Counted from the stretch's first letter, positions 26,282 to 36,183 are shown. The stretch is DNA of 64,000 bases from CAYRFQ01 sp964423615 (GCA_964423615.1 CAYRFQ010000028.1:24555-88554); one strand, 5' to 3'. Made by a program: numbers and translations. Notes: a model not told the origin generated them from the sequence alone.

Positions 26282-27964
26282 ATGTCACATTCGTTGAGCT
26301 TGAACCCAAAGAAGCGTGAGGGAGTGTCGGACACAACCATCGACTTTCCACCACCCGGTAGTTCGGGCGAAGTGCCAAAACCCAAGTGTCGTTTGGCTCG
26401 ACCCGACTCCTCTGGAACTGGTGGCCACAAGGAAGTTTCGGATCTCCTGCGGCACCGCCTACTCTTGGCTGCGTTGATCACTGGTGTCGCGTTCCTGGTG
26501 TTCTTCATCCGTTGCTTTTTTGAACCACAAGATTTACTGACTCTCGAAAAGTACGAAGTCGGTAGTCGAGGCCTGATGGCCGCGCTGTTGTTGGGCCTTG
26601 CGATCGTCCTGAAAAGCCCTATTCGACTAAGCTACAACCAACTCCGCTGGACAGAGCTGACGCTGTTTGGAACGACAGCCTTGTATTTCCTCGGATTACA
26701 GGCCCTGTTGTTCCACGACCCCCGGCTCGTCGATTGGGCCAACGCCGCCTACGTCCACGAAATCATCCGTTTGGCCAACGTCAGTAACGTCGTCCGATGG
26801 TTTGCCCTCATCGTTATCTACGGTTCGCTGATTCCCAATACCTGGAAGCGTTGTGCCCGAAACGTCGCAATACTTGCGGCCTTTCCCATCAGCATGATGG
26901 TTTTGATGTGTTTCAATTGTCCCGTCATGGGTCCCTACCTCTGGAACCCGGTGTTAGACTCGATCACCCTGTTGGGGATCGGTTCGGCCATCGCCATCTT
27001 TGGTTCCTACAAGGTTAGCGAGCTACACCAGGAGGCACTGGAAGCAAAGAAACTCGGTCAGTATCAGCTCAAAGAGAAACTCGGGGCAGGGGGGATGGGC
27101 GAGGTGTTCATCGCCGAACACATGATGCTCCGACGAACCTGCGCCATCAAGATCATTCACAGAAACCACGCCACCGACGAAACGACCCTTTCACGCTTCC
27201 AACGTGAAGTCCAGGCCATGGCCAACTTGACCCACTGGAACACCGTGGAGATTTACGACTACGGCCTCGCCGAGGATGGTACGTTTTATTACGCCATGGA
27301 ATACCTCCCGGGCATGAGCCTTCAAGATCTCGTCGACCAGTACGGACCAATCAGCCCCGCGCGAACGATCCATTTCCTCAAACAAATCTGCGCCGCCTTG
27401 CAGGAGGCTCACGGTCGAGGTCTCATCCACCGCGACATCAAGCCGAGTAACATCATTGCTTGCGAACGAGGTGGAGTCCCCGACGTCGCAAAGCTGCTCG
27501 ACTTCGGATTGGTCCACAACTCGAGTCGTAATCATCAAACATCGGTAAAGTTAACGACCGACGGAATGGTCCTCGGCTCACCACCTTACATGTCCCCCGA
27601 GCAAGCCAAGGGAGAAGTCGATTTGGACGGTCGTTCGGACATCTACAGCTTGGGTGGGCTCGCGTATTTCTTACTGACCGGGGCTCCCATGTTCGAGCGA
27701 GAGACCCCGATCCAGGTCTTGATGGCTCACGTCTACGAACCTCCCATTCCTCTCCGTCGATTGCGACCGGATGTCCCGAGAGACTTGGAAGACGTGATCA
27801 TGCGTTGTCTTTCCAAGGACAAGGATGAACGATTCGAGCATGTCGAAGCGGTCCTGGACTCGCTCGAACAATGCGAAAGCGCCGACGAGTGGTCCCGAGC
27901 CGCTGCAACCGAATGGTGGGGGGAAAAAACCGCTTTCTCGCCTATCATCGCAGCCGCATGTTGA
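26282..27964 (+). CDS. Membrane serine/threonine kinase with N-terminal helices
   Basis: 560-residue Hanks-type kinase with unusual order: about six predicted transmembrane helices in residues 60-250 (for example LLLAALITGVAFLVFFI, LTLFGTTALYFLGLQALL) come before the catalytic domain (about 259-530). Kinase motifs are intact: GAGGMGEVFIAEH, ATP lysine K290 in CAIKIIH, catalytic D385 in HRDIKPSNII, then DFGLVH and SPPYMSPEQAKG. The kinase would face the cytoplasm, and the helices may sense membrane or ligand signals. The start at 26282 has AGGA 7 nt upstream; upstream in-frame codons overlap the DUF1802 gene in another frame. Confidence 0.9.
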   Translation: MSHSLSLNPKKREGVSDTTIDFPPPGSSGEVPKPKCRLARPDSSGTGGHKEVSDLLRHRLLLAALITGVAFLVFFIRCFFEPQDLLTLEKYEVGSRGLMAALLLGLAIVLKSPIRLSYNQLRWTELTLFGTTALYFLGLQALLFHDPRLVDWANAAYVHEIIRLANVSNVVRWFALIVIYGSLIPNTWKRCARNVAILAAFPISMMVLMCFNCPVMGPYLWNPVLDSITLLGIGSAIAIFGSYKVSELHQEALEAKKLGQYQLKEKLGAGGMGEVFIAEHMMLRRTCAIKIIHRNHATDETTLSRFQREVQAMANLTHWNTVEIYDYGLAEDGTFYYAMEYLPGMSLQDLVDQYGPISPARTIHFLKQICAALQEAHGRGLIHRDIKPSNIIACERGGVPDVAKLLDFGLVHNSSRNHQTSVKLTTDGMVLGSPPYMSPEQAKGEVDLDGRSDIYSLGGLAYFLLTGAPMFERETPIQVLMAHVYEPPIPLRRLRPDVPRDLEDVIMRCLSKDKDERFEHVEAVLDSLEQCESADEWSRAAATEWWGEKTAFSPIIAAAC

Positions 27965-27995
27965 CCTACGCCCAACCGGTACCGACATGCCGAGC

Positions 27996-28481
27996 TTACT
28001 TCCGGGTGCTAGGGCCAGAGTTCCTTGGGTTGTGGGGGTTCAAAGTCGATCCACGATAGTCCGAACCAATTTTCGATATTGGGCGTTGTTGGACCAGAAC
28101 GAGTGCTCCCGATTGACGAAGTTCCCAGACGAACCCATACTCCCGAGGACTGTCCCCTTTGATCATTTTGAATTGGCTGCCGCGTAACTCATAGACGCCA
28201 CTAAACCGTACCGCGTTCGTCAGCCGATATCGTTTCCCTCGAATCTTCCTGAGTCCAGCAGTGTAGCGATACCCAGCGGGCAGATTCAGTTTCCAAACTC
28301 CACTGGGAAGCGAAACGGGAGGCTGAACCGATCGACGCTTTTCCCACCGTTTCTCTTTCGCTTTCGAAATGAGATCCATCGCCAGAATCGAAGACGACCC
28401 CCAATTTCCAGTCCTGGAAATGAAGAGAAACAGCATAAACGCCAACAAGGAAACCAGCCATCCACGTTTTTTCGACCCCAT
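27996..28481 (-). CDS. Membrane-anchored hypothetical protein
   Basis: 161-residue protein, not recognised. A single N-terminal hydrophobic segment (WLVSLLAFMLFLFI, residues 8-21) is followed by a basic linker (KAKEKRWEKRRS) and a small beta-rich domain with repeated hydrophobic strands (GVWKLNLPAGYRYTAGLRKI, FSGVYELRGSQFKMI, GFVWELRQSGALVLVQQ). Start at 28481 because GAGG lies 6 nt before it. Probably anchored to the inner membrane, or exported, with a lipocalin-like or similar beta domain; that last point is a guess. It is convergent with the kinase, 31 bases apart. Confidence 0.65.
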   Translation of the reverse strand: MGSKKRGWLVSLLAFMLFLFISRTGNWGSSSILAMDLISKAKEKRWEKRRSVQPPVSLPSGVWKLNLPAGYRYTAGLRKIRGKRYRLTNAVRFSGVYELRGSQFKMIKGDSPREYGFVWELRQSGALVLVQQRPISKIGSDYRGSTLNPHNPRNSGPSTRK

Positions 28482-28706
28482 TGTATACCTCATCAACTGA
28501 GTGAGTATTCTGCAATGCCTCGGCTCAGGGTTTATGTTCAATTAGGCAAATCTCCTTCCATGAATGTACCAAAATCCACAATTCAAGCTGAGTGAAATAC
28601 ACAATACAACCCATAACGCTTGCAAGCCGATTTCCGTTGGCGTACCTTAAAGCTTCTACCTCACAGGGTCAACAGACTGAAAAACTCCGACATAGGGAGA
28701 CAAGCC

Positions 28707-30116
28707 ATGATGGGCGGCATCGAAATTGTGTTCTTTCTTTTCGTCCTCGGAGGAGAGAGCGACTTCGTCTCGGCACTCGACCCGGCGGACTACTTCAAAG
28801 CCCGCGAGATCAACCCGACCACCATGAAACTCACCGAGTTGGCCACCACACCACCTACCTCGGGCAAGGCTCAAATCCAACAACTCCTCGCCTTACGAAT
28901 GATCGCAGAGAAAGCCAAAGATATCCGCCAAGCGGACAATTTTCAGGCCGTTTACAAGGCCGTCGAATCTGTGGCCAATGGTCAGAAAGCCCAGGATCTT
29001 CAAGGATTCGCCAAGTCCTACGCCACGAAAGCCTACCGAGCTTTGGGTGCCAAAATCAAAGTCGAACCACGCAACCGACCCGTCGAGAGCGTTCGTAAAG
29101 AAGCCTTCAAGTGGTTCCCCAAAGGAGCTACCCTCGTCGGGAGCGTCGACACTCGCGGAATCACCAACGAGAATCAATCGTCCCAAGACTTTCTCAACAA
29201 CCATTTCCTCAAGAGCATGCCCCAGCAAGGAAAGAATCTGTTTTACGAGCAAATCGAAAAGTTGGGGAACGTCCGCGTCGACCGCTACTCCTTTGCCTGG
29301 GTCGAGGATCCTCAAGGTGGAGGCTCTGGAAAGATCTTCATGCGAGTCACAGGCAAGGCGAATCATGATTGGATCTTGGCGGTGTTCGAGCAACAAAGAC
29401 AGTTCGAGCTTGTCAAGAGCCAACGTCGTTTCCGAGGACGAAAAATCTCACTGCTTTCAGCCCGATTCGGTCCCAGTATGGGCTTCGTGGGCGACTCCGA
29501 TTGGATCATGGCCGGATACGAACGCGGCCAGAATGGAATCGATGTCGTCAAAGAGGCGCTACAAATTCGTTCCTCAAAACTTCCCAACGTTCTGGCTGGG
29601 CCGCTCGGAAAAAAACTAGCCACAGTATCCCCGAAAACGGGAGCTTTGTTGACCGGAACCTTGCCCTTGGGAGCCCAAAGAGAATTGAACCAAGGGACCC
29701 CGTTGCAGATTCGCGATTTTCCCAAACAATTCATGGTCGAAGTCACCGACGAAAAGAAAAACTACACGGTCAAAGCCACGGGCCAATTCGGAACCGAAGA
29801 GGCTGCAAAAAATTTCGTCAACGACGCCAACACAGCCCTCCAATTTGCCACGACAGCGCTGCAACTGGTGAAAAACAATCCACCCCCGTTCCCAGCTCCA
29901 GTTCCCAACTGGGGCAAACTCGTTGATGGAGGTGTGGCGGCTCTCAAGACCATCAAGCTCACGCCCAAGGGTTCCTCTGTCAACGGAACCGGCCAGGCTC
30001 CGAAGGCTCTCGTGACGAATGTTACTAAGTTCGCTGGCGCCATGACGGGCCTGTCGTATCGAGTAGAGAGGGATTTCCGGAAAGAACGGAAGATCGAAGA
30101 ACTTAAGGAGAGATAG
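28707..30116 (+). CDS. Exported hypothetical protein, 469 residues
   Basis: Not recognised at family level. A hydrophobic N-terminus (residues 1-23, ending VSA) looks like a signal peptide. The body alternates helical, Ala/Lys/Gln-rich segments (about 50-120) with two similar beta-rich halves beginning KGATLVGSVDTRG and KTGALLTGTLP, suggesting an internal duplication such as seen in DUF3352-like planctomycete and cyanobacterial proteins; this comparison is tentative. The C-terminus is strongly charged. GGGAGA lies about 6 nt before the ATG at 28707. Divergent from the membrane-anchored hypothetical gene upstream. Confidence 0.7.
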   Translation: MMGGIEIVFFLFVLGGESDFVSALDPADYFKAREINPTTMKLTELATTPPTSGKAQIQQLLALRMIAEKAKDIRQADNFQAVYKAVESVANGQKAQDLQGFAKSYATKAYRALGAKIKVEPRNRPVESVRKEAFKWFPKGATLVGSVDTRGITNENQSSQDFLNNHFLKSMPQQGKNLFYEQIEKLGNVRVDRYSFAWVEDPQGGGSGKIFMRVTGKANHDWILAVFEQQRQFELVKSQRRFRGRKISLLSARFGPSMGFVGDSDWIMAGYERGQNGIDVVKEALQIRSSKLPNVLAGPLGKKLATVSPKTGALLTGTLPLGAQRELNQGTPLQIRDFPKQFMVEVTDEKKNYTVKATGQFGTEEAAKNFVNDANTALQFATTALQLVKNNPPPFPAPVPNWGKLVDGGVAALKTIKLTPKGSSVNGTGQAPKALVTNVTKFAGAMTGLSYRVERDFRKERKIEELKER

Positions 30117-30217
30117 CAGCAACAATGGTCCACTTGGGGCGTCCTCCCTTGCCCCGAGTTGCCGTTTTCCATCTCGTCACCAATTGACGTTCTGGCGTCA
30201 ACTGCTACCCTGTCTGC

Positions 30218-31357
30218 ATGAGCGACAAACACGAATGCGAACACAAGTTCCTGCACACGATCAGTCAAAAACGCATCGACCCGCCATTGCTGCAAGCCGA
30301 AACGCCCGTCACGAACATGATCGAGGAGGCGTTCCTTTCCTACAACGGCGGCAGGGTCCGAGAAGCGTGTCGGCTGTTTACCGAAAAGATGCTCGACGAG
30401 AACACCCTTGTCGGTCTTTCGTTGAGCGGGGCATTAACCCCCGCTGGACTCGGCATGTCCTGTCTTGTTCCGTTGATCGAGGCGGGCTACATCGATTGGA
30501 TCGTCAGCACAGGAGCTAATCTCTACCACGACGCACACTTCGCACTCGGAATGGACTTACACCAATCGCGGCCAGGCCTCGACGACCTGAAACTCCGCGA
30601 ACACAACGTCATTCGCATTTACGACGTCGTCTTCGACTACGAAAACCTCCTCGGAACCGACCGCTTTTTCCGAACGCTCTGCCGAAGTGAACCATTCCAG
30701 CGTTCGTTTGGTTCCGCCGAGTTCCACCACCTCGTTGGAAAATACCTCGCCGCCCGTGAAGATGACACTGACGCAAAACATCGAAGCTTCGTCGCCGCAG
30801 CTTACCGTTGCGGCGTCCCCATTTTCACGTCCTCCCCAGGCGATAGCTCGATCGGAATGAACTTGGCAGCTCTCCAACTCGAAGGCTCCAACATTCAGAT
30901 CGATCCCCTTCGCGACGTGAACCAGTCAGCCGCAATCGTCTACGACCGAAAAAAACAAGGCGGCAGGAGTGCTGTTTTCATCCTTGGTGGCGGGTCCCCC
31001 AAAAACTTCATGCTCCAAACAGAACCGCAAATCCAGGAGGTCCTGGGGCTCGAAGAAGCCGGGCACGATTATTTCCTTCAAGTCACAGACGCCCGTCCCG
31101 ACACGGGTGGGCTCAGTGGCGCGACCCCCCAAGAAGCCATGACATGGGGCAAAGTCGACCCGGATCAACTCCCAGACACCGTCACTTGCTACACCGATTC
31201 GACAATCTTCCTGCCGTTGCTGACGGTTTATTCCCTCTCCAAAAAGCAACCCAGACCCCAACGACGACTCGTCGATCGGCTGGAAGAGCTCACCAATTTA
31301 CTTCAAACCGAATACGACAACCGACGTATTTCCGACGACGCCAACACAAACGGTTAA
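30218..31357 (+). CDS. Deoxyhypusine synthase-like enzyme
   Basis: 379-residue member of the deoxyhypusine synthase (DHS) family, NAD+-dependent enzymes that transfer an aminobutyl group from spermidine. Conserved blocks include LSLSGALTPAGLGM, WIVSTGANLYHDAHFALG, VPIFTSSPGDSSIGMN and the catalytic-lysine motif EAMTWGKVD with K312. Bacteria lack eIF5A, so bacterial homologues more likely make polyamines (homospermidine-synthase-like activity) or modify an unknown acceptor. No polyamine biosynthesis gene is adjacent. No clear ribosome binding site precedes the ATG at 30218. Confidence 0.88.
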   Translation: MSDKHECEHKFLHTISQKRIDPPLLQAETPVTNMIEEAFLSYNGGRVREACRLFTEKMLDENTLVGLSLSGALTPAGLGMSCLVPLIEAGYIDWIVSTGANLYHDAHFALGMDLHQSRPGLDDLKLREHNVIRIYDVVFDYENLLGTDRFFRTLCRSEPFQRSFGSAEFHHLVGKYLAAREDDTDAKHRSFVAAAYRCGVPIFTSSPGDSSIGMNLAALQLEGSNIQIDPLRDVNQSAAIVYDRKKQGGRSAVFILGGGSPKNFMLQTEPQIQEVLGLEEAGHDYFLQVTDARPDTGGLSGATPQEAMTWGKVDPDQLPDTVTCYTDSTIFLPLLTVYSLSKKQPRPQRRLVDRLEELTNLLQTEYDNRRISDDANTNG

Positions 31358-31497
31358 TCGATTCGGAGTGTGAGCGTAGATCATCCATCGTACCGCTTCC
31401 GTTCCACGACTAAAGTCACTACTCCTTGGTCAGACCGGGGTTATAATCTCCAGGTATACCTCATTTGCTGTTCACTTTTACCTGAGTTCGATCGATC

Positions 31498-34400
31498 ATG
31501 AATTTACGCTTGCTCACCAAAAAGTCATTGGGGACCATTCTTGGTTCCAGCGTCGCCGTTCTGCTTTTGTCCTGGAGTTCCGTGGGAGAGATTCGATCCC
31601 AGGAGAAAGGCCAGAAGCCGAAGGCCGATACCTCGAAAAAAGCTGCAAAAAACGAATCCAAAACGACCCCCATTAGTGCCGACTATCTCAAGCCATTCCA
31701 GTGGCGTTCGATTGGTCCTGCTGCAATGGGTGGCCGCATTACCGCCATTTCGGTTTATGCAAAGCAGCCGACAACGTTCTACGCCGCCACCGCATCAGGC
31801 GGTTTGCTCAAAACCACGAACAACGGGATGACGTTCGAACACCAGTTCGACGATCAACGAACCGTCTCGATCGGAGATGTGTGCGTTGCTCCTTCCAACC
31901 CAGACATTGTGTGGGTCGGAACAGGCGAATCGAACCCCCGAAACTCGGTTTCCTATGGCGATGGCGTCTACAAGTCCACCGATGGAGGCAAGACCTGGAA
32001 GAACATGGGTCTCAAAGAGTCCTTCCAAATCGGCAAGATCATCGTGCATCCTACCAACCCCGAAGTCGTTTACGTCGGAGCCCTGGGAAGGCTTTACGGG
32101 CCGAATGCCGAACGAGGGTTGTTCAAAACCACCAACGGTGGAAAAACCTGGAACAAAATCCTCGACCTCGGGAATAAAACGGGCATCATCGACATGCGGA
32201 TGCACCCGGAAAATCCCGAGACCCTTCTCGTCGCTGCCTGGTCGCGAAAGCGAGACGGGTTCGATGGCAATGACCCAGCCGTCAAATGGAGCGAAACCTC
32301 TGGATTGTATCGAACCACCGATGGAGGCAAATCGTTCCAGAAGATCACCAAGGGACTACCGACAGGGAAGATTGGCAGAATCGGACTCGATTGGTCACGA
32401 AGCAATCCCAACATCGTCTACATGGTCCTCGATTCGGAGAAGATCGGGAGTGATCCTCTCAAACTGGCCAGTGGGGGAGCTTACATGGGCGTCACAGGCG
32501 GCCAAGGCCCCGGAGCCCGCCTTTCCCGAGTCGTCCCGAATTCACCAGCAGCCAAAGCTGGGCTCCAAAATAACGACGTCGTCATCCAATTCGGCGGAAC
32601 AAAAGTCAAGACTTACACGGGACTCATAAGTCAAATTCGCCGCCGGAAAGCCGGCGACAAGGTCGACATCGTTGTCGACCGGAACAACAAACAGATCAAG
32701 CTCAAGCTCGTCCTCGGCAGTCGGGGGAATAGCACCAGACCGTTCACGGCCTATCTTGGCGGACAACGAGAAAACATCCAAAACAAGCAAGGCAAGAAGG
32801 GATTTGAGTTGGGTGGAGTTTATAAGTCCACCGACTCGGGCGTGAGCTGGAAGCGAATCAACAGCCTCAATCCTCGTCCCATGTACTTCAGTCAAATCCG
32901 CGTTGATCCCAGTGACCCCAACGCCATTTGGGTACTCGGCATCGCGGTCCATTACTCGAAAGATGGGGGCAAAAAATTCTCGACGGTTCGATCTTCCGTC
33001 CATCCGGACCATCATGCTCTCTGGATCGATCCCAACAACCCCAATCACTTGATTCTTGGAAATGACGGCGGCATCTACGTGACTTATGACCGGATGCGAC
33101 AATGGGACCACCATAACCACATGGCGATCGGTCAATTCTACCATGTCGCGGTCGGCCCACGAACGCATTACAACGTTTACGGTGGCCTCCAAGACAATGG
33201 CACTTGGGGTGGACCGGCTTTTACCAAAAGCTCATCTGGACCGGTGAACTCGGACTGGTTCCGAGTTGGTGGTGGAGATGGTTTTCGATGTGCAGTCGAT
33301 GCAAACGATCCTGATTTGGTGTACTGCGAAAGCCAAGGCGGACGGATTCGGAGACGAAACTACCGCACAGGGGAATCCGCTTCCCTGAATCCTCCGCGCG
33401 TTTCCGGTATTCGGTCGCGTTTTAACTGGAATACCCCCTTCATTTTGTCGAACCACAATTCCAAGATTTTCTACTGCGGTGGGACAGTCGTCTATAAGTC
33501 ACTCGATCGGGGAAATAACTTACGAGCGATATCACCGAAGATCACCCGCACGGACCGTGGTTCTGCGACAGCACTGGCCGAATCTCCCATCGACCCGCAA
33601 GTGATGTACGTCGGGACAGACGATGGAGCCCTTCACGTAACTACCGATGGCGGTAACACCTGGAGCAGCGTTATTGAGAACGTCGGTCTCCCAGGTCCAT
33701 TCTGGGTCGCATCGATCGAAGCGTCTCGCGCGAAACGGGGTCGAGCTTACGTGGCTTTTGATGCCCATAGAAGTAATGATGATAACCCCTACATCTATGT
33801 CACCGAAGACTTCGGAAAAACATGGACATCCATCAACAATAATCTTCCGTGGGGTTCTACTCGCGTCCTTCGTGAGGACATAAAAAATCCCAACCTCCTC
33901 TATCTCGGGACTGAGTTCGGAGCATGGTGTTCGCTCGATCGCGGGAAGCAGTGGGTAAGCCTCAACACCAATCTGCCAACTGTTGCCGTTCATGAGTTTG
34001 CGATTCACCCAACCATGAATGAAGTGGTAGCTGCTACTCACGGTCGTAGCTTGTGGGTACTCGACGTGGCAGCACTCCGCCAGTTATCTCCTACTCCCTC
34101 TCAGAAAGTCACTCTGTTCAAACCTTCTCGGGGAATTCGGTGGCGTTATGTTCCTTCGCGAGGGCGAACCAACCGCGAGTTCGTGGGAACCAATCGCTCA
34201 AGGAGCGCAGCCATCTACTACTCGCTGCCCAAGGACGCCAAAAGCGTCGACCTTCGAGTCAAGGACGCACAGGGGAACGAGGTGCGGAGGTTGAAAGTCT
34301 CGAAGCAAGCAGGACTCCATCGAACCACTTGGGACCTACTTCGCGTAACCCGAAGGCAAGGTCGTCCTGGTCAAGGTCGCGGCGGTCGAGTACGAGGAGG

Positions 34401-34563
34401 GGCGGCGAAGCCCGGCGTTTACCAGCTCGTGTTGACCGTCGATAACGAGACCTTTTCCCAGTCCATCGCGGTCGAGAGCGATCCGACCTTGCCAAGCGAC
34501 GCCATTGTTGGTCAACTCGACCTTCGAGCCAACGAGTCAGAAGAACCCCGAGATGATCAATAA
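31498..34563 (+). CDS. Secreted BNR/sortilin-like propeller with PDZ insert
   Basis: 1021-residue exported protein. A signal peptide (about residues 1-34) and a Lys/Ala-rich linker precede BNR/Vps10-like blades with repeated asparagine-box motifs such as STDGGKTWKNM, TTNGGKTWNKI, STDSGVSWKRI and TTDGGNTWSSV. A PDZ domain (about 326-407, GARLSRVVPNSPAAKAGLQ, VVDRNN) is inserted between blades. The final about 150 residues form a beta domain with an Arg/Gly-rich stretch. Related proteins are annotated as glycosyl hydrolases of the WD40/YVTN type, but no sialidase catalytic set is visible, so a binding or scaffold role is as likely. Confidence 0.85.
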   Translation: MNLRLLTKKSLGTILGSSVAVLLLSWSSVGEIRSQEKGQKPKADTSKKAAKNESKTTPISADYLKPFQWRSIGPAAMGGRITAISVYAKQPTTFYAATASGGLLKTTNNGMTFEHQFDDQRTVSIGDVCVAPSNPDIVWVGTGESNPRNSVSYGDGVYKSTDGGKTWKNMGLKESFQIGKIIVHPTNPEVVYVGALGRLYGPNAERGLFKTTNGGKTWNKILDLGNKTGIIDMRMHPENPETLLVAAWSRKRDGFDGNDPAVKWSETSGLYRTTDGGKSFQKITKGLPTGKIGRIGLDWSRSNPNIVYMVLDSEKIGSDPLKLASGGAYMGVTGGQGPGARLSRVVPNSPAAKAGLQNNDVVIQFGGTKVKTYTGLISQIRRRKAGDKVDIVVDRNNKQIKLKLVLGSRGNSTRPFTAYLGGQRENIQNKQGKKGFELGGVYKSTDSGVSWKRINSLNPRPMYFSQIRVDPSDPNAIWVLGIAVHYSKDGGKKFSTVRSSVHPDHHALWIDPNNPNHLILGNDGGIYVTYDRMRQWDHHNHMAIGQFYHVAVGPRTHYNVYGGLQDNGTWGGPAFTKSSSGPVNSDWFRVGGGDGFRCAVDANDPDLVYCESQGGRIRRRNYRTGESASLNPPRVSGIRSRFNWNTPFILSNHNSKIFYCGGTVVYKSLDRGNNLRAISPKITRTDRGSATALAESPIDPQVMYVGTDDGALHVTTDGGNTWSSVIENVGLPGPFWVASIEASRAKRGRAYVAFDAHRSNDDNPYIYVTEDFGKTWTSINNNLPWGSTRVLREDIKNPNLLYLGTEFGAWCSLDRGKQWVSLNTNLPTVAVHEFAIHPTMNEVVAATHGRSLWVLDVAALRQLSPTPSQKVTLFKPSRGIRWRYVPSRGRTNREFVGTNRSRSAAIYYSLPKDAKSVDLRVKDAQGNEVRRLKVSKQAGLHRTTWDLLRVTRRQGRPGQGRGGRVRGGAAKPGVYQLVLTVDNETFSQSIAVESDPTLPSDAIVGQLDLRANESEEPRDDQ

Positions 34564-34595
34564 CTTCCCGTACTAGGAGGTCCGGAGTTACCTCA

Positions 34596-35237
34596 ATGAA
34601 GGTGATTGCTACGAGTGACCTCCACGGATGTCTCCCACCAATACCAGATTGCGATCTGTTGTTGTTGGCGGGAGATTTATGCCCAGCAACCGACCATTCG
34701 ATTGGATACCAGTCGGAATGGCTCGATACCTCATTCCGTGAGTGGCTCAATAACTCACCAGCAAAGCAAATCGTCGGAATCGCTGGAAACCACGATCTGA
34801 TCTTTCAGCGTAGCCCCCAAGACGTTCCATCCGATTTACCTTGGACCTATCTTGAAGACGACTCGTACGAGTGGCAAGGATTCCGGATATACGGAACCCC
34901 TTGGCAGGAGTATTTCGGTGGATGGGCCTTCAACATGAGCCTTGAGGAACTCGCGCTGAAGCGATCCGAAATTCCAGACGATACCGACATCCTGATTAGT
35001 CATGGTCCGCCGGATACGTACGGAGACGCCGTTTTCATTAATGACGACCACCTGAAAAATACAGGCTGTCCTCACTTGCTCAAACGAATCAAACAGGTAG
35101 AGCCAAAACTCGTCGTTTTCGGACACATCCACGAGGGCAGGGGAGTGTGGACCCTCGGACCAACAACTCTCGCCAACGTCACACACCTCGATCTCTCGTG
35201 CGCTCCCGTGTACCCACCGTGGTGCATCGAGTTATAA
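34596..35237 (+). CDS. Calcineurin-like metallophosphoesterase
   Basis: 213-residue phosphoesterase with all five family motifs: SDLHG (residues 7-11), AGDL, GNHD, SHGPP and GHIHEG, giving the two-metal (Mn/Fe/Zn) site. No signal peptide, so cytosolic. This compact type is similar to MPPED/239AB-like phosphodiesterases; the physiological substrate cannot be read from sequence. GGAG lies 8 nt before the start. It follows the BNR/PDZ gene by 32 bases and may share its transcript. Confidence 0.9.
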   Translation: MKVIATSDLHGCLPPIPDCDLLLLAGDLCPATDHSIGYQSEWLDTSFREWLNNSPAKQIVGIAGNHDLIFQRSPQDVPSDLPWTYLEDDSYEWQGFRIYGTPWQEYFGGWAFNMSLEELALKRSEIPDDTDILISHGPPDTYGDAVFINDDHLKNTGCPHLLKRIKQVEPKLVVFGHIHEGRGVWTLGPTTLANVTHLDLSCAPVYPPWCIEL

Positions 35238-35391
35238 GCGAAGCGCCCCCTAACTCTCAAAGTCTGAGGGTGTTGGCCCAATTCCCCACGGCCTCTTGAC
35301 CACAAATTTCATGCCGATTGGCTCGATCGCCCTCGACTCATATCTTGACTCTAGGCTCAGTTTCCCAATGTTCAACTCGGAGGTTACGGAA

Positions 35392-36183
35392 ATGAAACGT
35401 GCGTTCTATGTCCTCGCTTTCTTAGCGGTATCTGCAAGTTCAGCTAGTGGAGAAGTCCGAACCAAGACTATCACATACAAAGATGGTGATACGACGCTCA
35501 GGGGAGTCTTGACCTGGGATGATTCGGTCAAAGGCCAACGCCCTGGAGTCCTGGTGGTTCATGAGTGGTGGGGCTTGGACGACTACGCAAAGTCGCGAGC
35601 CAAGCAATTGGCCAAACTGGGATATGCGGCCTTCGCCGTGGATATGTACGGCAAGGGGAAAATTACCGAGCACCCCATGACCGCCCGAAAATGGTCCGGC
35701 ATGGTTCGCAAAAACCAGAAGGCTTGGCGTTCCCGAGCCCAACTTGGCCTCGACATCCTCAAAAAGCAAAAGATGGTAGACGGATCACGACTCGCTGCCA
35801 TTGGTTATTGCTTTGGGGGTTCGACCGTTCTTCAACTCGCCTACAGCGGTGCCGACCTCGACGCAGTGGTCACGTTCCACGGAGGCCTCATGCCGCCGGC
35901 CGCCAACGAATCAAAAGCCATCAAGGCCAAAGTCCTAATCTGTCATGGAGCCGATGACAAATTCATCCCGGAGAAGGTCGCCAAGCAAGTCAAACAAGCA
36001 TTAAAGAAAGCTGGCGTACTTCATAAATTCGTTGCGTATCCCGGCGCTGTTCACAGCTTCACCGTTCCGGAAGCCGACAAACGAGGGATTCCAGGCATCG
36101 CCTATGATCAAAAGGCCGACGAGGGTTCCTGGAGAGAAATGAGGAGGCTTTTCAAGAGGGTGTTCCAGGACGGAACGCGATAG
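35392..36183 (+). CDS. Exported dienelactone hydrolase family protein
   Basis: 263-residue alpha/beta hydrolase with a signal peptide (residues 1-20, ending SASG) and the DLH triad: C140 in GYCFGGS, Asp in CHGADDKFIP and His in PGAVHSF. The motif VVHEWWGLDDYAKSRA gives the oxyanion-hole region typical of the family. The cysteine nucleophile marks it as DLH rather than a serine esterase. Secreted DLH homologues are frequent in planctomycetes; the substrate is unknown. The start at 35392 is supported by GGAGG 8 nt upstream; the frame extends further upstream without a signal sequence. Confidence 0.88.
   Translation: MKRAFYVLAFLAVSASSASGEVRTKTITYKDGDTTLRGVLTWDDSVKGQRPGVLVVHEWWGLDDYAKSRAKQLAKLGYAAFAVDMYGKGKITEHPMTARKWSGMVRKNQKAWRSRAQLGLDILKKQKMVDGSRLAAIGYCFGGSTVLQLAYSGADLDAVVTFHGGLMPPAANESKAIKAKVLICHGADDKFIPEKVAKQVKQALKKAGVLHKFVAYPGAVHSFTVPEADKRGIPGIAYDQKADEGSWREMRRLFKRVFQDGTR

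Noticed and set aside
31450..31458. TATAAT box upstream of the BNR/PDZ gene
   Set aside because: A perfect TATAAT is present but no -35-like hexamer occurs at 15-19 bp, so I do not list it as a promoter.
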